Assembly (NCBI GenBank): GCA_018697195.1
Contig: CM031857.1
Coordinates: forward strand, 95,334,966-95,398,965
Reading direction: 5' to 3'
Source of the DNA: Certhia americana
Lineage: Eukaryota; Chordata; Aves; Passeriformes; Certhiidae
Length of the DNA: 64,000 nucleotides
Positions 1 to 12,655 of the stretch are shown piece by piece. Each line of letters starts with the position of its first letter. Position 1 is the first letter of the stretch. Position numbers and translations under genes: made by a program. A model generated the notes under the pieces. It worked only from the letters and a program-made list of their open reading frames with translations. It had not been told where the DNA came from and ran no database searches.

Positions 1-434
1 GGGAACTTTGTATGGTAACTTGTGTTACAGGCCTCAAGAAATTCTCAGGCATTTCTGAAACAGTGTCCAATTATCCCGGCAGCAGAAAGCTAACTCAATC
101 AACTGCAGCTCGGATTAGCCATAGAGGGGTACTGTTCTTCTATGGAGAACACAAGGCAAATACTCAAGATGTTCTCTACTGAGGCTACTCATATTGCATA
201 TGCTGGAGTTTTATGTCACTTACCTGTAAAATCAATTCTGTGCATTGAAATAGTTAATTTGTGCTGCCTTCCCCTGCACAGAGAACTACCTTTATCAAAC
301 CCACTGACTTCCTTGACATGTAAGACATAACACATTTAAGTGATGCACCTTGTAAGCAGAGCTCAGAACTGTAGAACAAAATACCCTGAGGGGGTGCCTG
401 AAGGCCATTTGGAAACACTCTATTCAACACATGT

Positions 435-525
435 CCAGCCAAATCAGGCTGCTCAGGTCCTTGGCCAGGTGAGCTTTGAGCATTTTCAAGTATGTAGATT
501 CCACATACATCCTGGACACCTGTTC
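435..525 (-). mobile_element. CR1 LINE fragment (short, diverged)
   Basis: The plus strand reads GGCTGCTCAGGTCCTTGGCC, then GAGCTTTGAGCATTTTCAAG and GTAGATTCCACATACATCC. This parallels the antisense CR1 3' region (GGTTGCTCAGGACC..., TTTTGAATATCTCCAAGG..., GAGATTCCACAACC...). The borders are blurred by age. Confidence 0.55.
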
Positions 526-3500
526 TCATATGGCAAAACCATATGGTGAAAGCAGCCCAATGGTGAAAATGGTTTTCCAAGAATCTAGGAGTTTTTTGTG
601 TTCTACCTTCTGCCTGTTGCCTAATGCATGATCTACACTTTGGAGAAGATGATGGGCCCATCTCATGAGCAAACACATCAGAGATACAAACCAGATAGGC
701 GGAACTGTTTTAATACATCCAAATTCTAAGTCTCAAACTGAAACTGGAAGTAGGCACCAAAAGTATTTCCTGAATAAAAGCAACGAACTTTTTGCCACAG
801 AGAATGTGGACAAACCCACAGGTGCAGGTTGCCAGAACAGGTACCAGTTCTGCTTGTTATGGGTAACTGGACGCCATCACTTGCCTACAACTGACTCAGC
901 AGGTGCTGCAGAAGACACTTGATTCTCATGTACCAAACTATTTTTTTTTAACCTATTTTGACAATAGTTTGCTTTTGTTCTATAATGCCTCTTTGACCAG
1001 TGTTATTTTCCCACACAGAAAGATCAATCTCCACAGTGGAACTTACATGAATTTGATCTAAGCATTATTTAATGAATGGATAATTGATGGAAGTGTTAAT
1101 AACAGCCCATATATGCTACAGACATAAGGTCATTTCCTAATTTCTTCAATAAAGAGAGAAAGGGTGAGAAGAGGCATTAACCTTTAAACAGGTTGTCACT
1201 GGGAGTGCAAAAACGTCATGGAAAAGATTCCCTTTTTTCTATTCAGTACAAGCTTCTCACTGTATTGTACACGAGTGTCACCAGTGTGGAGTGACTTGGT
1301 GAGATATAGCTGCATTACACTTTAATTCTTCCTGATCAGGAAGAAAAGATCCTTTCAAAATTCAAAGCTGAAAGTTATTGTAGAAAACATTTAAGTTTAT
1401 TAGCATAAAATACCACCTTTAAATATAACAAACAAAGCACTAACAAAATTCTAATAATTATTTTTTATATATTTCATCTACAAAAAAACCCAAAACATTA
1501 CAAATGGCAATTTTCTCTTCTCAATGTAGATTTTCATAGGAAGGTGGAGAACAATGTACAAAACTAAGATGGAAAAAATATTAACTCCTAAAGTTAAGAG
1601 GAATATAAATGTTCCTGTTGGGCAGTATCTGAATCATACAGGCTTATCCCTTCAACCTACCATCTTATATGTAGCACGCCAAGAGCTGATTGTATGTGTA
1701 AACCCACAAAACAGCTGTGCAAGTGTTTATGAACGTGCTCCTTCAACAGTAGCCCACCTGTGGGCATTGGGTTATGGTTTTGAATGTCGTAATTCCATAA
1801 TTTATTCTTGCAACAGCAAACTAAAAATACCACATCTGAAACGAAAAGCCTCATTACATCAATAACCAGATCTATTTAAGTAACAGTCCTCATGATTTCA
1901 AAAGATGATTTCACAGCCTCTTGGTTTGCAAAGCTGCTTTGACTCTGCAGGCAAATGAAACACAGAATTAAAAATTTCTTACATAATTCTCTTTACCTGA
2001 GAAATTATTTCTATGTGCTAAATATAACATTTCTACAGAATGTGAAATCTACCACCAAAAGAAATAACTATAAACCCCATATTTCTAAATGCCCTTTTTG
2101 AACTATTTATTATGAGAAATAATTTATTTAATGGACCCACTCTCCTAACCCTGAATGAGGGATTAACTGTAAGTGCACTCAAGTTCTACTAGATCGATAC
2201 AATTATTATTGGTAAACCCAAAATATTTTATAAGAATTTATTTTGTATTAAGAGGAAAGTTTAAAAAAAAAAGTCATAATTATTTTTGTAAGATTCCAGT
2301 TGAGAAGTTGTGTTTTTCACATTAGTCTCTAGCTTGATTTTATCAGCTTCTTTTGTTTATTTTAGGGAAGTAATAGTTACCTATGTATTTCAAGCAATGA
2401 AAAATGCAAAGAAGGAAAGCCAGTGAATATCAAGCAGTTTTATGTGAATCAACCATTAAAACAGACTGCTCCTCTAGAAAATTTCTTTCTACTGTAAACT
2501 CAAAGTCCAAATATTTCTGTAAATAAGAAAACTAACATACTCTTAAAATGAATTAACATGTAGAAAGTTAAGTCTTAATTACAAAATATTTCAACAAGCT
2601 TCTGTTAAAATTACCCTAATAAGATCTAGCTATTTTATGTACCACCTAGAAATGCCTTTTAAAATGTATTGATGACAGACAGTTATCAAGCTGTGCCTAT
2701 TTTTTCATTAGAACAGCTTCACCAGATAAGAGAATGCTAACAGTCACTTCAACCAAAGGCTCTCAGTTCTTATTTCGACTCAGCATGTTTACAGGAAGAG
2801 TAACAGGTCATTTTATATGAAATAAATAAGGTCTGCATACAAATGAATACATAACAGTAAACATTGAATAAAAATAGAAAACGATGTTTATTTAACCCTG
2901 TGTATGTATGTATGTGGATAAATACATGGTGTATATGGTCTCTGTACAGATAGTGTTTCTCTCTGTGGCATAAGGCTTATTCAGTGTAATATATGTATTA
3001 GATTAGTAACTAACAGAACCATGACACTGGCTTAACAAGAACATTACTTTGGGAATACCAGCCATGGTATCACCAACTAGCTACTACTCTTGTAACACAA
3101 GTTCTTCCATAACTTCTTTTGGGTACTCAGTTCTTCAAAGAAACAAGTTTCAGTATCTGGGTTCTCATTAGCTTTTCTTAATATCCTTTTCTTAATTTTT
3201 ATCTAAACCCCCCCTCCCATTCTGTATATTTCAACCACAAACAGTATTCAGATTCAACAGGGTATAAAGCTGACAGATGGCAGACTAATTCAAAAGGAAA
3301 TCTACCATGTATTTTCCTGTAAAACAATCTCTCATGGGGAAAGTCCTCAAAACACTTCATCAGGCCATATGCTTAAGTGAAAACTACTTGTTCATCCAAC
3401 ACAATAACGATTTTATATTAAAAGTAAGAATCACCTAGTGAATCTGCTGATCTGATGTATCCTGCATTTACTGACCTTCAACATTTTGAGTGAGTCTTTA

Positions 3501-3703
3501 GAAAAGGGATGAGCATTAATTTCACATTTAAACTGTGTCCACATCTCTGAGACTGTTTGAATTGTAATGCTGTCACATTATTTTGCTATGCAATTATTAA
3601 CCCCTTATTCCTATGTAAGGGCACATAATATACATATATACACAGAAAATATACAAATGATATATAAGTATTGTATAGACTCAAAATCACATGATTCCAG
3701 GAT

Positions 3704-3836
3704 GGCTGGTTACAGTATGGTGTTAATAATGCCAAGATTGTGTGTTTGATCCCTGTATGGGCCATTCACTTGAGAGGTGGACTCATGCACCTTGTGGATC
3801 CCTTCCAACTCCGAATATTCTGTGATTCTGTGATTC
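3704..3836 (+). mobile_element. tRNA-Ile-derived SINE with CR1-like tail (TguSINE1 type)
   Basis: The first ~62 bases resemble an isoleucine tRNA gene. They begin GGCTGGTTA, contain TAATAATGCCAAG in the anticodon-arm region, and include a B-box-like TTTGATCCCTGTATGGGCC. The A/B boxes would serve as an internal RNA polymerase III promoter. A CR1-style 3' end follows, with GGACTCATGCACCTTGTGGATCCCTTCCAACTC and then two TTCTGTGA-type terminal repeats. This head-plus-tail layout is that of TguSINE1, a songbird SINE thought to be mobilised by CR1 reverse transcriptase. The copy is somewhat diverged (TTACAGTATGG where the tRNA D-arm is expected), so it is an old insertion and not a working tRNA gene. 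Its 3' end abuts the 3' end of an oppositely oriented CR1. Confidence 0.8.
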
Positions 3837-3985
3837 CATGACTGAGACTGGAAGCAGCCTCTGAAGGTCACCTGGACCAACCTTCTCCTCAAGCAGGGAC
3901 ATCTACAGCCCAGGACAAGATCCAGACAGTGTTTGAGTATCTCCAAGGAGCAAGACCCCACCACCTCTCTGGGTAACCTGCAACA

Positions 3986-3991
3986 GTGCTC
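3986..3991. repeat. Target-site duplication, left copy (GTGCTC)
   Basis: Left flank of the 302-bp solo LTR. It pairs with GCGCTC at 4,294-4,299, and CR1 similarity continues directly on either side. Confidence 0.75.
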
Positions 3992-4293
3992 TGTCGCAGT
4001 ACAACACGAGAAAAATTACACGCAGACAGCTCTTCTCAAAGAGGAGAGAGGAAAAGGGAGAGTTTATTATGAAACTCCAAGTTATATAGCATTGCAAAAA
4101 GTGAACTGTCATTGGAAAAGAAGGTTGCTACCTCTCTAATCACACTGGTCAATACAAATGTCCATCAATTCTCACTTCCTTTAGAAAAGAATGTAAACAA
4201 TTGTTGTTTACAGAGACGTGTGTGTGAGAACTGACTCCAAGAATTCAAAAACATCAGAAGGCTAGAAAGAAACATGCAAAAGCAAGGGCAACA
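3992..4293 (-). mobile_element. Solo LTR (ERVK-like, 302 bp) nested in CR1
   Basis: This segment interrupts a CR1 copy exactly. It starts TGTCGCAG and ends GGGCAACA (TG...CA termini, imperfect inverted ends) and is flanked by GTGCTC and GCGCTC, a 6-bp target duplication with one C/T difference that fits CpG decay. On the minus strand a TATATAA at about 4,088-4,082 is followed about 20 bp later by AATAAA (4,068-4,063), the compact TATA/poly(A) spacing of avian beta/alpha-retrovirus-like LTRs. No internal retroviral genes adjoin it, so it is a solo LTR left by recombination between two LTRs. The 6-bp duplication suggests an ERVK (class II) element; the family name is not established. Confidence 0.8.
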
Positions 4294-4299
4294 GCGCTC
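4294..4299. repeat. Target-site duplication, right copy (GCGCTC)
   Basis: Right flank of the 302-bp solo LTR, differing from the left copy by one C/T change. Confidence 0.75.
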
Positions 4300-6689
4300 A
4301 GTCACCCTCACGGTGAAAAAGGGTTTCCTGATGCTCAGAGGGAGGGAAAATGTCTTTCAGTTTGTGTCTATTGCCTCTGATTCTGTCATTGGGCACCACT
4401 AGAAAGTGCCTGGCTCTCTACATTCTCCCTTCAGGTATTTATTTACATTAATATTTCCCTGTGCCTTCTCTTCTCCAAGTTCACTTTGCCTTTCCTCAAA
4501 TGTGATATGCTGAAGTCCCTTAATTATCTTGGTGTCCCTTGGCTGGACTCCCCCAACAGCTCAATATGTCTCATGTACTGGGAAGCACAGAACTGCACCC
4601 AGTATTTTCCAGGTATGACCTCACCAGTGCTGAGTAGAGGGGCAGGATCAATTCCTCAATATGCTGGCAAGACTCTTCTCATCAGCCACCTTTGCTGCAG
4701 TGGCATATTGCTGGCTCATGGTCAACTCAGTGTCCATGAGACATTGTAATTATCTTTTTTTCTGACCACAGGAAATCAATTGGGTTTTCTTTCCTGTTCA
4801 AAAGCGTGCAGCTAGATTCATTGGTGCAGAGACAGATGGATGGCGCTGTAATGGAACTTCTAAATTTAAAGGTCTGAATGAGAAATGTGCAAAAAATACA
4901 GACAAAACTTATTGCTAAGTGACCATTAGCAAACCTATGATGAGAATATAAAACACTCCATTAGGAAATGTCTCAGTCACCCCAACCCTGATAGAAACAC
5001 ATTTTTTTCACTGGTAAGTAAAAGACAAATTGCCTTCTCTGCAAATGTCTGCTGTCAAATTACAGAGAAGCACCTGACTGAGAGTTAATGACACACACTT
5101 GTTTGGAAAAAAAATCCTAGTTGTTTCTGCACAAGCACAGTCATTTTTGCTTTTCTTCTATTTAAGAAACAAATTCTGTGTATTTATATATTAGTTAGAG
5201 TACCATGGCATACTGGAAAGAGTGATTTTACATTGTTCTAACCATCACAACACATGACCTGAAAGAAACTACCTCTAAAACAGTAATACAATCAGTTCAG
5301 AAATAGATGTCAAGATATTGCCAAGAATCTGGATAAATTGACAAGCAGCTGAGTGCTACAAGCAGCATTTTACTGATAACTTGGAAGCTTCAGCACCCAG
5401 ATATTATATAAAGATTTCCTAGGGAAACCAGATGCAGCAGGTGAGTCAAGGTGAAAAAGTATCACTGCCACAGTCCACTGAATTATATGTTCTGGCTACT
5501 GGGTAAAATATGCTGTGAATAGAAAAAATAAAAGAGGATAGGCTGCCTGTCAGATGAACAAGCAAAAGAGAATCTCAAACTTTGTGATTCGGCACACAGG
5601 ATGATTTTTTTTCAGTTCAGGTGATTTTTTTTATTTTATTTTTTTTAAGTTGTATTGGTCTATTATATTCTATTTCTATTATTTTTCAAGTCTGTTAATT
5701 GATTCCAGCTGCTTCCAGTGAGCTATAGGTAAGATTCATCATTGAATGGAGAATATTGATAAATCAAGTAGCAAATATGTCTAAAGACTGAGGACTGAAA
5801 ATCTCATCCACACATAAAGAATGACTCTGGGATTTAAGTTCTGAGTCTGCAGATCTTGAAGGTGTGGCTAAAAACACGTTTTACAGTCTTCAAAGGTATG
5901 TAAGTTCTGGTCTTAGCAAACAGAACATGAGAAAAGACACTAAAAATTCTTTTTTCTCCATTGACCCTCCATCTGCAGAAAAACACTTCAATACTTTTAA
6001 AAGCCATAGATTGGCTAGATTGTCAATTAGTCTCCTAATTGACAACATATGCAGGAATTTAACAAGTAATTCTACTGGACAGATTAAAACTAGAAAGAAA
6101 CAATTAGTCTGTCTAGAAACACTGTTATTATACGCTCAACTAGGTAGCATTTTAACTTTGCTACCAAAGTAATAAGACGAAAATCTTAAAAAATCAAGTG
6201 ACAATTGTCCGTGTGAGCTAGTTCACATAGATACCCAGTATCTTACACCTTGTGAAAAGCGATGTTGCTCATGACACTCAAAATGGTTTTCTCAAGCAGA
6301 TATTCTTGTGCTTTGCAGTGGTAGTGCCAAAGGCTTCCAGATAAGGTTCTAGACATGTTTTTCTACTTCCCCTATAAACCAAAAAAATTTTTCTCTGTGC
6401 TTTGGTTGCCTTCCTGACTATCTTCTTTGGAGAAAAGGAACACAGTTCAGGTAGGCTTATCTTAATCAGTAAGAATATTTCCTTCCAGATACTCTGTGGT
6501 TATGAAAGACAATATTACTACTAATTTCAAAGATCATGTATGGAACACAAGGACATAAAATTGCCAAGTTTCTACAGAGAGGGATCTGTATATTTTCATA
6601 TGCAGAAATGCATACATATATATGCACACACATTATTTTATGTGATAGAACTGTACAGGAAAAGAAGAATGGCAGGAACAACAAAGGCA

Positions 6690-7450
6690 GGTGAGGAGAG
6701 CCTGGGGGGGAGCCTGAAACACCCTGGGCCTGCTGCTCCCAGACACACCCCAGCAGTAACAACCCCCATCAACCTACCAGAAGCTCAATTCTGTGTTGAC
6801 TGATGGGGCAGATGTTCCCCAGCAGCCCTGTGAGGCCCTGGTCCAGCTGCCCCTGGTGCCACAAGGCCAGACCCACATGGACATGCCATCAGGAGAAGTT
6901 CCATGGGTCAGGGCACCCTGTGGGAATGTGGGATAGAAGGGCTAGTGGGGTGTCAGTAGGGGCCATCTGTTCTTGGCCATTCCTGCATCAGTCTGTGTAG
7001 TCTGTCCAGTCTCCTCCATTTAAACTCTATTTCTCATGGGCAAGGCCTTACTATTGTGCACACACATGTACATGGAGGTCTCAGTGTCAGTCCTGCCATG
7101 GGATCAGGGGTCCCATGTGCTCCCAGTGCAGCAGTGCAGTGATGACAGGTGAGGGTGTGAGGGCTAGCAAAGAGCATGCTGGAGTAGCTGGCAAGTAGGT
7201 GAAGTGTCCTGGAAGCCAGGCATGACTCTATGGGCAAGAGTGGAGTCAGTCCTGGCTCTTGGAGGGACAGGGCTAGCACAGGGCAGCCTTGGCCAGCTGC
7301 TGTAAAGGCTGTGGCATCTGGGGCTGCCCAAGAGGTCTGTCTGTGTGTGCACAGGAGAGACTGTGTAATGATGGAAACACAAGACTGGGATCCAGGGACA
7401 ACTGAGTTCCCAAACCCAGCTACTGGAAGGATCCTTATTGCAGGGTGAAT
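6690..7450. other. GC-richer unclassified segment
   Basis: About 0.75 kb of non-AT-rich sequence with many CAG/CTG words, open in several frames only because stop codons are rarer in GC-rich DNA. No protein family or repeat family was recognised. It may be an old transposon piece. Confidence 0.3.
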
Positions 7451-8219
7451 ATAGGGTACACTTGTCTTGTACGTCTATGCATGAAAGTGACATAATAGTA
7501 ACCCCACAAGATCAACGTAGGTATAGATTTGAAAACACTAATTTCAATTCTCTAAAATTCCTAGGCTTATTCATAGTTGCAAAAGTTAATGGAAGGTGTC
7601 TACACCATGAACATGGGTACTTGTTGAAGAAGTACAGCATTTTAAACTTTTGCAATTAAGGTGATTTTGGTTTATGTTTTCCACAACCACCAACTAACCA
7701 AACAAACAAACCCCACCTGAAAAAGACTGTTTTTTCTAAACAGATAAAAACTGTTTAGAAAACCCATAGACAAAGTCTTTGCAAATAAAATAAGAGCCAT
7801 GGTCAATTGAAATAATACTGAACCCTTTGCTGTATTTATAAAGAAATGCAAAAAGATGGTTGGCTTGTTTGGTTTTGTCAGACAACACAAGCTTTTAATA
7901 TCTCTAGTCATTCAGACCTTTGACTAAGATTTATTAACCTGTCAAACAAAAGCAATTTTACAACATATACAACTGCAGTTCATTTCAGAACATTTATTGC
8001 TCTGTAAACAGAAAATCCAGGTTCTGCTTAAACAATCTATTCCTTTTCTTCCTCTTGAAGCAAGAAGGAAGGCAGGGTAGTAAGAGAAATTCTAAGTGAA
8101 AAAGAAAGAAGTATTTACAAACTTATTTGCACAAATATATAAAAAGCATGAAGTTAGAAATTAAAATAGACTTTTATGGTGACTACCTCAACTGAGAAAA
8201 CATTCCTCACCTTTTGGCA

Positions 8220-8450
8220 ATATGGAAAGGGGAAGGGGAAAGAGAATAGGGGCACAGGTCCACGTTTACTTTGCATATTTTCTGCTATGCAGCTCAAATG
8301 CTTTTGAGAGATGTTTAGAAAGGAGGCAGTTTATTAGAAGGCTGAAACAGAAGGAGCATGATACCTACCGGGAACATGAGCGCTTTATCCAGTCTCCCTT
8401 TATAGAGAGAAATATGTGATCCTATGGAATGAGTTACTGCTGTTTGGGGA
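8220..8450 (-). mobile_element. LTR-like segment (approximate borders)
   Basis: On the minus strand TATAAAGGGAG (TATA at about 8,404-8,399) is followed about 65 bp later by CTAATAAACTGCC (AATAAA at 8,335-8,330) and about 100 bp of U5-like sequence ending near TTTCCATATTGCC. This core-promoter and poly(A) arrangement resembles a retroviral-type LTR. Termini and target duplications were not resolved, and the upstream U3 may extend into 8,450-8,640. Confidence 0.45.
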
Positions 8451-8571
8451 TAGAGCCTCGTCTAATAGCCTGACAAAGGGGAGGCAGCCACAGCTCCATA
8501 TCCCCAGCCCAAACAGTAGCAAGGCTCAACACATATCTCCCAGCAGGCACCAGCAAGAAAACAGACAGATA

Positions 8572-8612
8572 GACACACACACACACACACACACAAATAA
8601 ATAAATAAATAT
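8572..8612. repeat. (CA)n / (AAAT)n compound microsatellite
   Basis: An uninterrupted AC run of about 12 units is followed by four AAAT units. Confidence 0.95.
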
Positions 8613-8639
8613 ACACATAAGGCTAGCTACTCAGATCAA

Positions 8640-9420
8640 TGCAGTTATACTCAGCTCTCCCAAGGATCCACAGGGTCATTCAGCTGCCTCTTCTCTAGTG
8701 TTCACACGTTTGCACTTAGCCTGGCCACTGGCTCTGCAGATGCCTGTGCTGGGCCCCTGTGACCTGCAATCCCAGGCTGTGGGTTGGCACCTCAGTTTGC
8801 CCAGCTGCCAGCACCCAGATCTGTTCTCACTCCAGCTGCTGGCACCATGAACACATGGGCCTCTGCCTGGCTCTGGTTGCTGGCCACATTCACAGAGACC
8901 ACAGACCAGATGCCCTTTATCCAGGAAGAGTTAGAAGTGGAATTTGCTAACACAGGACACACTGCACTGATAAGAAGCTATGCATGGCCAGACAAACATG
9001 TCACCTATTTACACATCCAATGATTTTTATTCCCTTATCCCTCTGTTTCCCCTGTAATAAATCCTGATCAATCCCCAAATTCTCTTCCTCTGCATCCCAT
9101 ACTACATGCCACACTCTAGGCAGCATCTCCCCTCAGTCCAAAAGGACCGATCCAGCATTGATTTACCTTGACAGTTTTTCTGGGACAGCCCTGGGAGGGG
9201 CCAAACAAGCTGTCCCTCCCTTTGAGTCCCTAATCTGAGCTTCTGTCTACCTTTGGGACTCTGGGCTGCCCTGACCATATGGAGATGGGTGCCTGATGGA
9301 CGATGACTTCTCTGACAGGTGTAGGAACTGTTGGGAAGGTGTGATTGGGATTCCCCATCTGCTGTCACCTCTTAGATCTTTTGTGGGTCTGCAAACAAGC
9401 TTTTAACACAAACCCCAACA
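8640..9420. other. GC-richer unclassified segment
   Basis: About 0.8 kb distinctly richer in GC and CTG/CAG words than the intron around it, with a CTGTAATAAATCC poly(A)-like signal at about 9,052-9,064. It follows the LTR-like segment at 8.2-8.45 kb and may be part of the same degraded element. No domain was recognised in the short open frames across it. Confidence 0.3.
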
Positions 9421-11533
9421 TCTGCATCCAGTAGTGGATCTTCCTTAGGATCCATCCAATTCTATGCAAGTTTATGCATCACATGCTGCTTGATTCCTAA
9501 CATGCAAGACCAGGAATTCAAGTACTTTCTTTTACAGGTCTTTATAACCAGGGCCTGACATGCCACACACCAGGCTAAATATAGAAATCAATAGAAGAAA
9601 AAACGATGCTCAAATCAGACATCCTATTTCTCCTTTCTTCTCAATGCTGCTATTATTCCAATGTTCAGTTTGATCCTAAAGCAATATACCACAGCATGTC
9701 ACAAGCATTATTATGTCTTTATACTGCCGAGTAACTGAAATCCTTTTATTAAAATACAGCATTCTGTGATGGATTTCTTCATCCTTGGACTGACATTGAG
9801 CCTGAAGCTCTTACTAGTAATCACTTTACACAAAGCCAGATCACATACTCAACTCAGAGAGAGAAGCTAAGGACTCAATTGAGAGATTTTTTAAAATGGT
9901 GTGAAAGCTGGTGAGACTGAATTGTTCTAGCAAATAACAGACACATTTCAAAATTTCTGAGAAAAACTACAATGAAAGCCTTTACTAAGCATTCGACTTA
10001 TGGATCATTTTCTTCACCATTCATTAGCACTGTATTATTTAAGCAAAATCAGAGAAACAAGAAAGTTATTGCACTAAATATTAATAATCTTAAAGAAAAT
10101 TAAGGCTTTCACTAGTATCAGCTGTAAAGAGGAGCTGTAAATATGAAGATATCTCTAAAAAGTCTTCCATCAGCCTATATGAAGTCAACAATCATCTTTC
10201 AAGCTAAGATTGATTGCTAAGATGATAAGGAAAAATAATCAATTGGCAGAAGAAAGGGACAGTAAAAAATTGTCCAAACACTTTAGAATTACTAGTTAAT
10301 GCAATACTAGAATAGAAGATGAAACTCTGACAGCAGCATTTCTAAAGAAAACTTTACTTTGAGACATGCCAAAGTGCACATTTGCAGCTGACTCTTCTTT
10401 CCACTATCTTCATGAGATTTTAAATTTAGACATGTAGTATCCTAAATTTTTGAAGAGTTTTTGTTGTGTTAATGTTTAATGCTGTAATGTTAGGTCTGCC
10501 ACATCATCTAGTAATCCTCTTGAGACAGAATGCTTAGCCTCAAAGAAGTAAAGGCTTTTATTATTTCAGTATATACATCCTTAACTTATAGACTATTTCC
10601 TCACTCTTCATCTACGCTCCCTAAAAGAGCTTGAGAAAGCTGTAAGGAAAATTGGGCTACTGCACATTATTAACTCTTTATTATTTATAATGAAGGTATA
10701 CAGATTACTTAGCGCAGCTACAAATTCAAATTTTCATTTTCACTTTCAAGGCCCTATATTATCTTACCCTCAATTACTTATGTCTTGCTTTTATTTCCTT
10801 CTACTCCCTAGACATGTTTTATCCTTTTACTTAATTGCATTCTTTATCTCTTTCTCCCACTTTCTGCTGTATGTCTTATGCTGACCTCTGTGCCTTGCAC
10901 AATCTTCATGCCTATATTCTTCATTCTTCTCCAGCAGTATATTTAAAAATACACTCTTTCAGGAATTATTGGTACATGCTCTTCTTCCTCCTTTTCGTAT
11001 TGCTGGTCTATTAACTGAAATTTGTCTTGCTTAAATTGCTTTTACTCTTTGTTGGACCAGGGCAATGGAGAACACAGCTGAAAGCAGAGATGTCTGATTT
11101 ACTTCTCAATTCTATCAAGAATGACCTCTGTTAACTCTAACTCTGAGGAGAATTGAGGGACAATACTTGCTTGCCATCTAAAGTAAGAAATTGGAATCTT
11201 GTTCACTAAAAAAGCCACGAGGTTCATTAAATAAAGGCCTATCAGTGTATATGTATAGTGGCTAGTTTCTACAAGCTACACTGGTACTTCTTATAGTCTT
11301 AGATGTTTACATTTATTTCACAGCACTCCAACAATTGTCCTGAGCAGGCTCCATGCCTGTGATCCAGCATACATGAATATGATGCTTTTTATCCCCTCAT
11401 GGTTTAATGTGTACTTAAACGTAAATATGATGACCACATGAGCAGCAAACAAACATCAGGAAACAAGGGAAGCATTCCCAGATGCAGTATTGGTCATAGT
11501 ATGGTAGAGGCACAATATTATTCCTGACTTCTA

Positions 11534-11588
11534 GAACACCTACTCTACAGGAATTCCATCTTTCCAAACTTCGAACACCTACTCTACA
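11534..11588. repeat. Short direct repeat GAACACCTACTCTACA
   Basis: The identical 16-mer is at 11,534-11,549 and 11,573-11,588 with 39-bp spacing, probably a small local duplication. Confidence 0.8.
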
Positions 11589-12594
11589 CGATATAACTCT
11601 TCATGGAATTATCATATAAACATTGAACTAGTTATTACTGTAATTACAAAAATATTGTCTTCTGAGGAACATCTTAAAAAAACCCTGCAAATATTTTTTG
11701 CTGAATTAAAAAAAAAAAAAAATCTTCTCAATGAAAATTTTTGGTCTAGAAATTTAAAAACTCACAACTGATATCAGTCTTCAAATGATACATTGTAGCT
11801 AATCTGAGGACTGCAAATGTATTCTACCTCAGATATGGGATCATTCTTTCTAAAATGAAAGGTTTTGTTTTAATTTGCTTGGAATAACTGTATCATTGAA
11901 AGTGAAAAGCAGTAAGATAATTTACATTTATGCAACATCATACTATTACGATTTTTTCCCATGGCACTTTTTTGAATCAGTAATATTCTGATTCTGTCAT
12001 AGTTCTGAAGTTCAAGACAATAGGCAATCCCTAATGTCTCCTGTCTGAGCTACAGGATGCAGTATGTTCTGGAGACAAACTGAATAGACCACTGTGACCA
12101 GGTGTCTGTTCAGGAGAAAGAAGACAATTTCCTAATGGAGGAAGACATGTTCTGTAACAGAAGATATTTTCAGCAATGGATGAAATCTCAACGACTAATC
12201 TTTATTAGTTAAATAAGCAAAACCTTGAGGCTTTGAAGCAACTAACCTATGAAGTGAAGGAGTGACTAACAGCAAAAGCCATTTCCATTACCATGCTACT
12301 ATCTTAGAAAATAGTTGCACTTGCATTTTAAAATAATTCTGGTGCTGTTCAGGGAAGCATTGACTAGTAATCCTTATCCCTATACTTGGTAAAATCTGCT
12401 GATAACACAAAGTTTTGAAGGTCATCTGGGATAACATCTGTAACAACTTTGGAATGACAAAGTAGTCTACTGGGCAGTCAAGTGTCAAATGAAATTAAAT
12501 GGTCAAGAAGTGTGGTGGTACACATTAGTTGGAAGAAAATAAATGACATATATATTTTCTAACATTTGGTCTAAATACTGGACATCACTGTAAA

Positions 12595-12655
12595 CAGTTC
12601 AGTGAAAACTCAGAACTTGGGAGACCAGCTCAGTGAAAACTTAGAGCTTGGGTGC
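12595..12655. repeat. Tandem duplication, period about 31 bp
   Basis: CAGTTCAGTGAAAACTCAGA (12,595 on) is repeated as CAGCTCAGTGAAAACTTAGA (12,626 on), each followed by an ACTTGGG/GCTTGGG end. There are two copies with a few differences. Confidence 0.8.

Larger units (their letters stand above)
3837..4750 (-). mobile_element. CR1 LINE 3' fragment split by a solo LTR
   Basis: Antisense CR1 sequence in two blocks, 3,837-3,991 and 4,294-about 4,750. Diagnostic CR1 phrases on the plus strand include TCAAGCAGGGACATCTACAG, GTGTTTGAGTATCTCCAAGG, CAGTCACCCTCACGGTGAAA and CATTGGGCACCACT, followed by weaker similarity through the CAGTATTTTCCAGGTATGACC region. These match the non-coding 3' part of chicken-repeat-1 elements. 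CR1 spreads by target-primed reverse transcription and is usually 5'-truncated, as here. The interruption between the blocks is annotated separately. No functional reverse-transcriptase frame remains. Confidence 0.85.

Noticed and set aside
254..676. 140-codon minus-strand frame near the left edge
   Set aside because: It overlaps a CR1-like fragment, and its translation shows no domain or PUDP C-terminal similarity.
3704..3766. A functional tRNA-Ile gene
   Set aside because: The tRNA-like part has lost D-arm pairing and runs directly into a CR1-type tail, so it is a SINE head.
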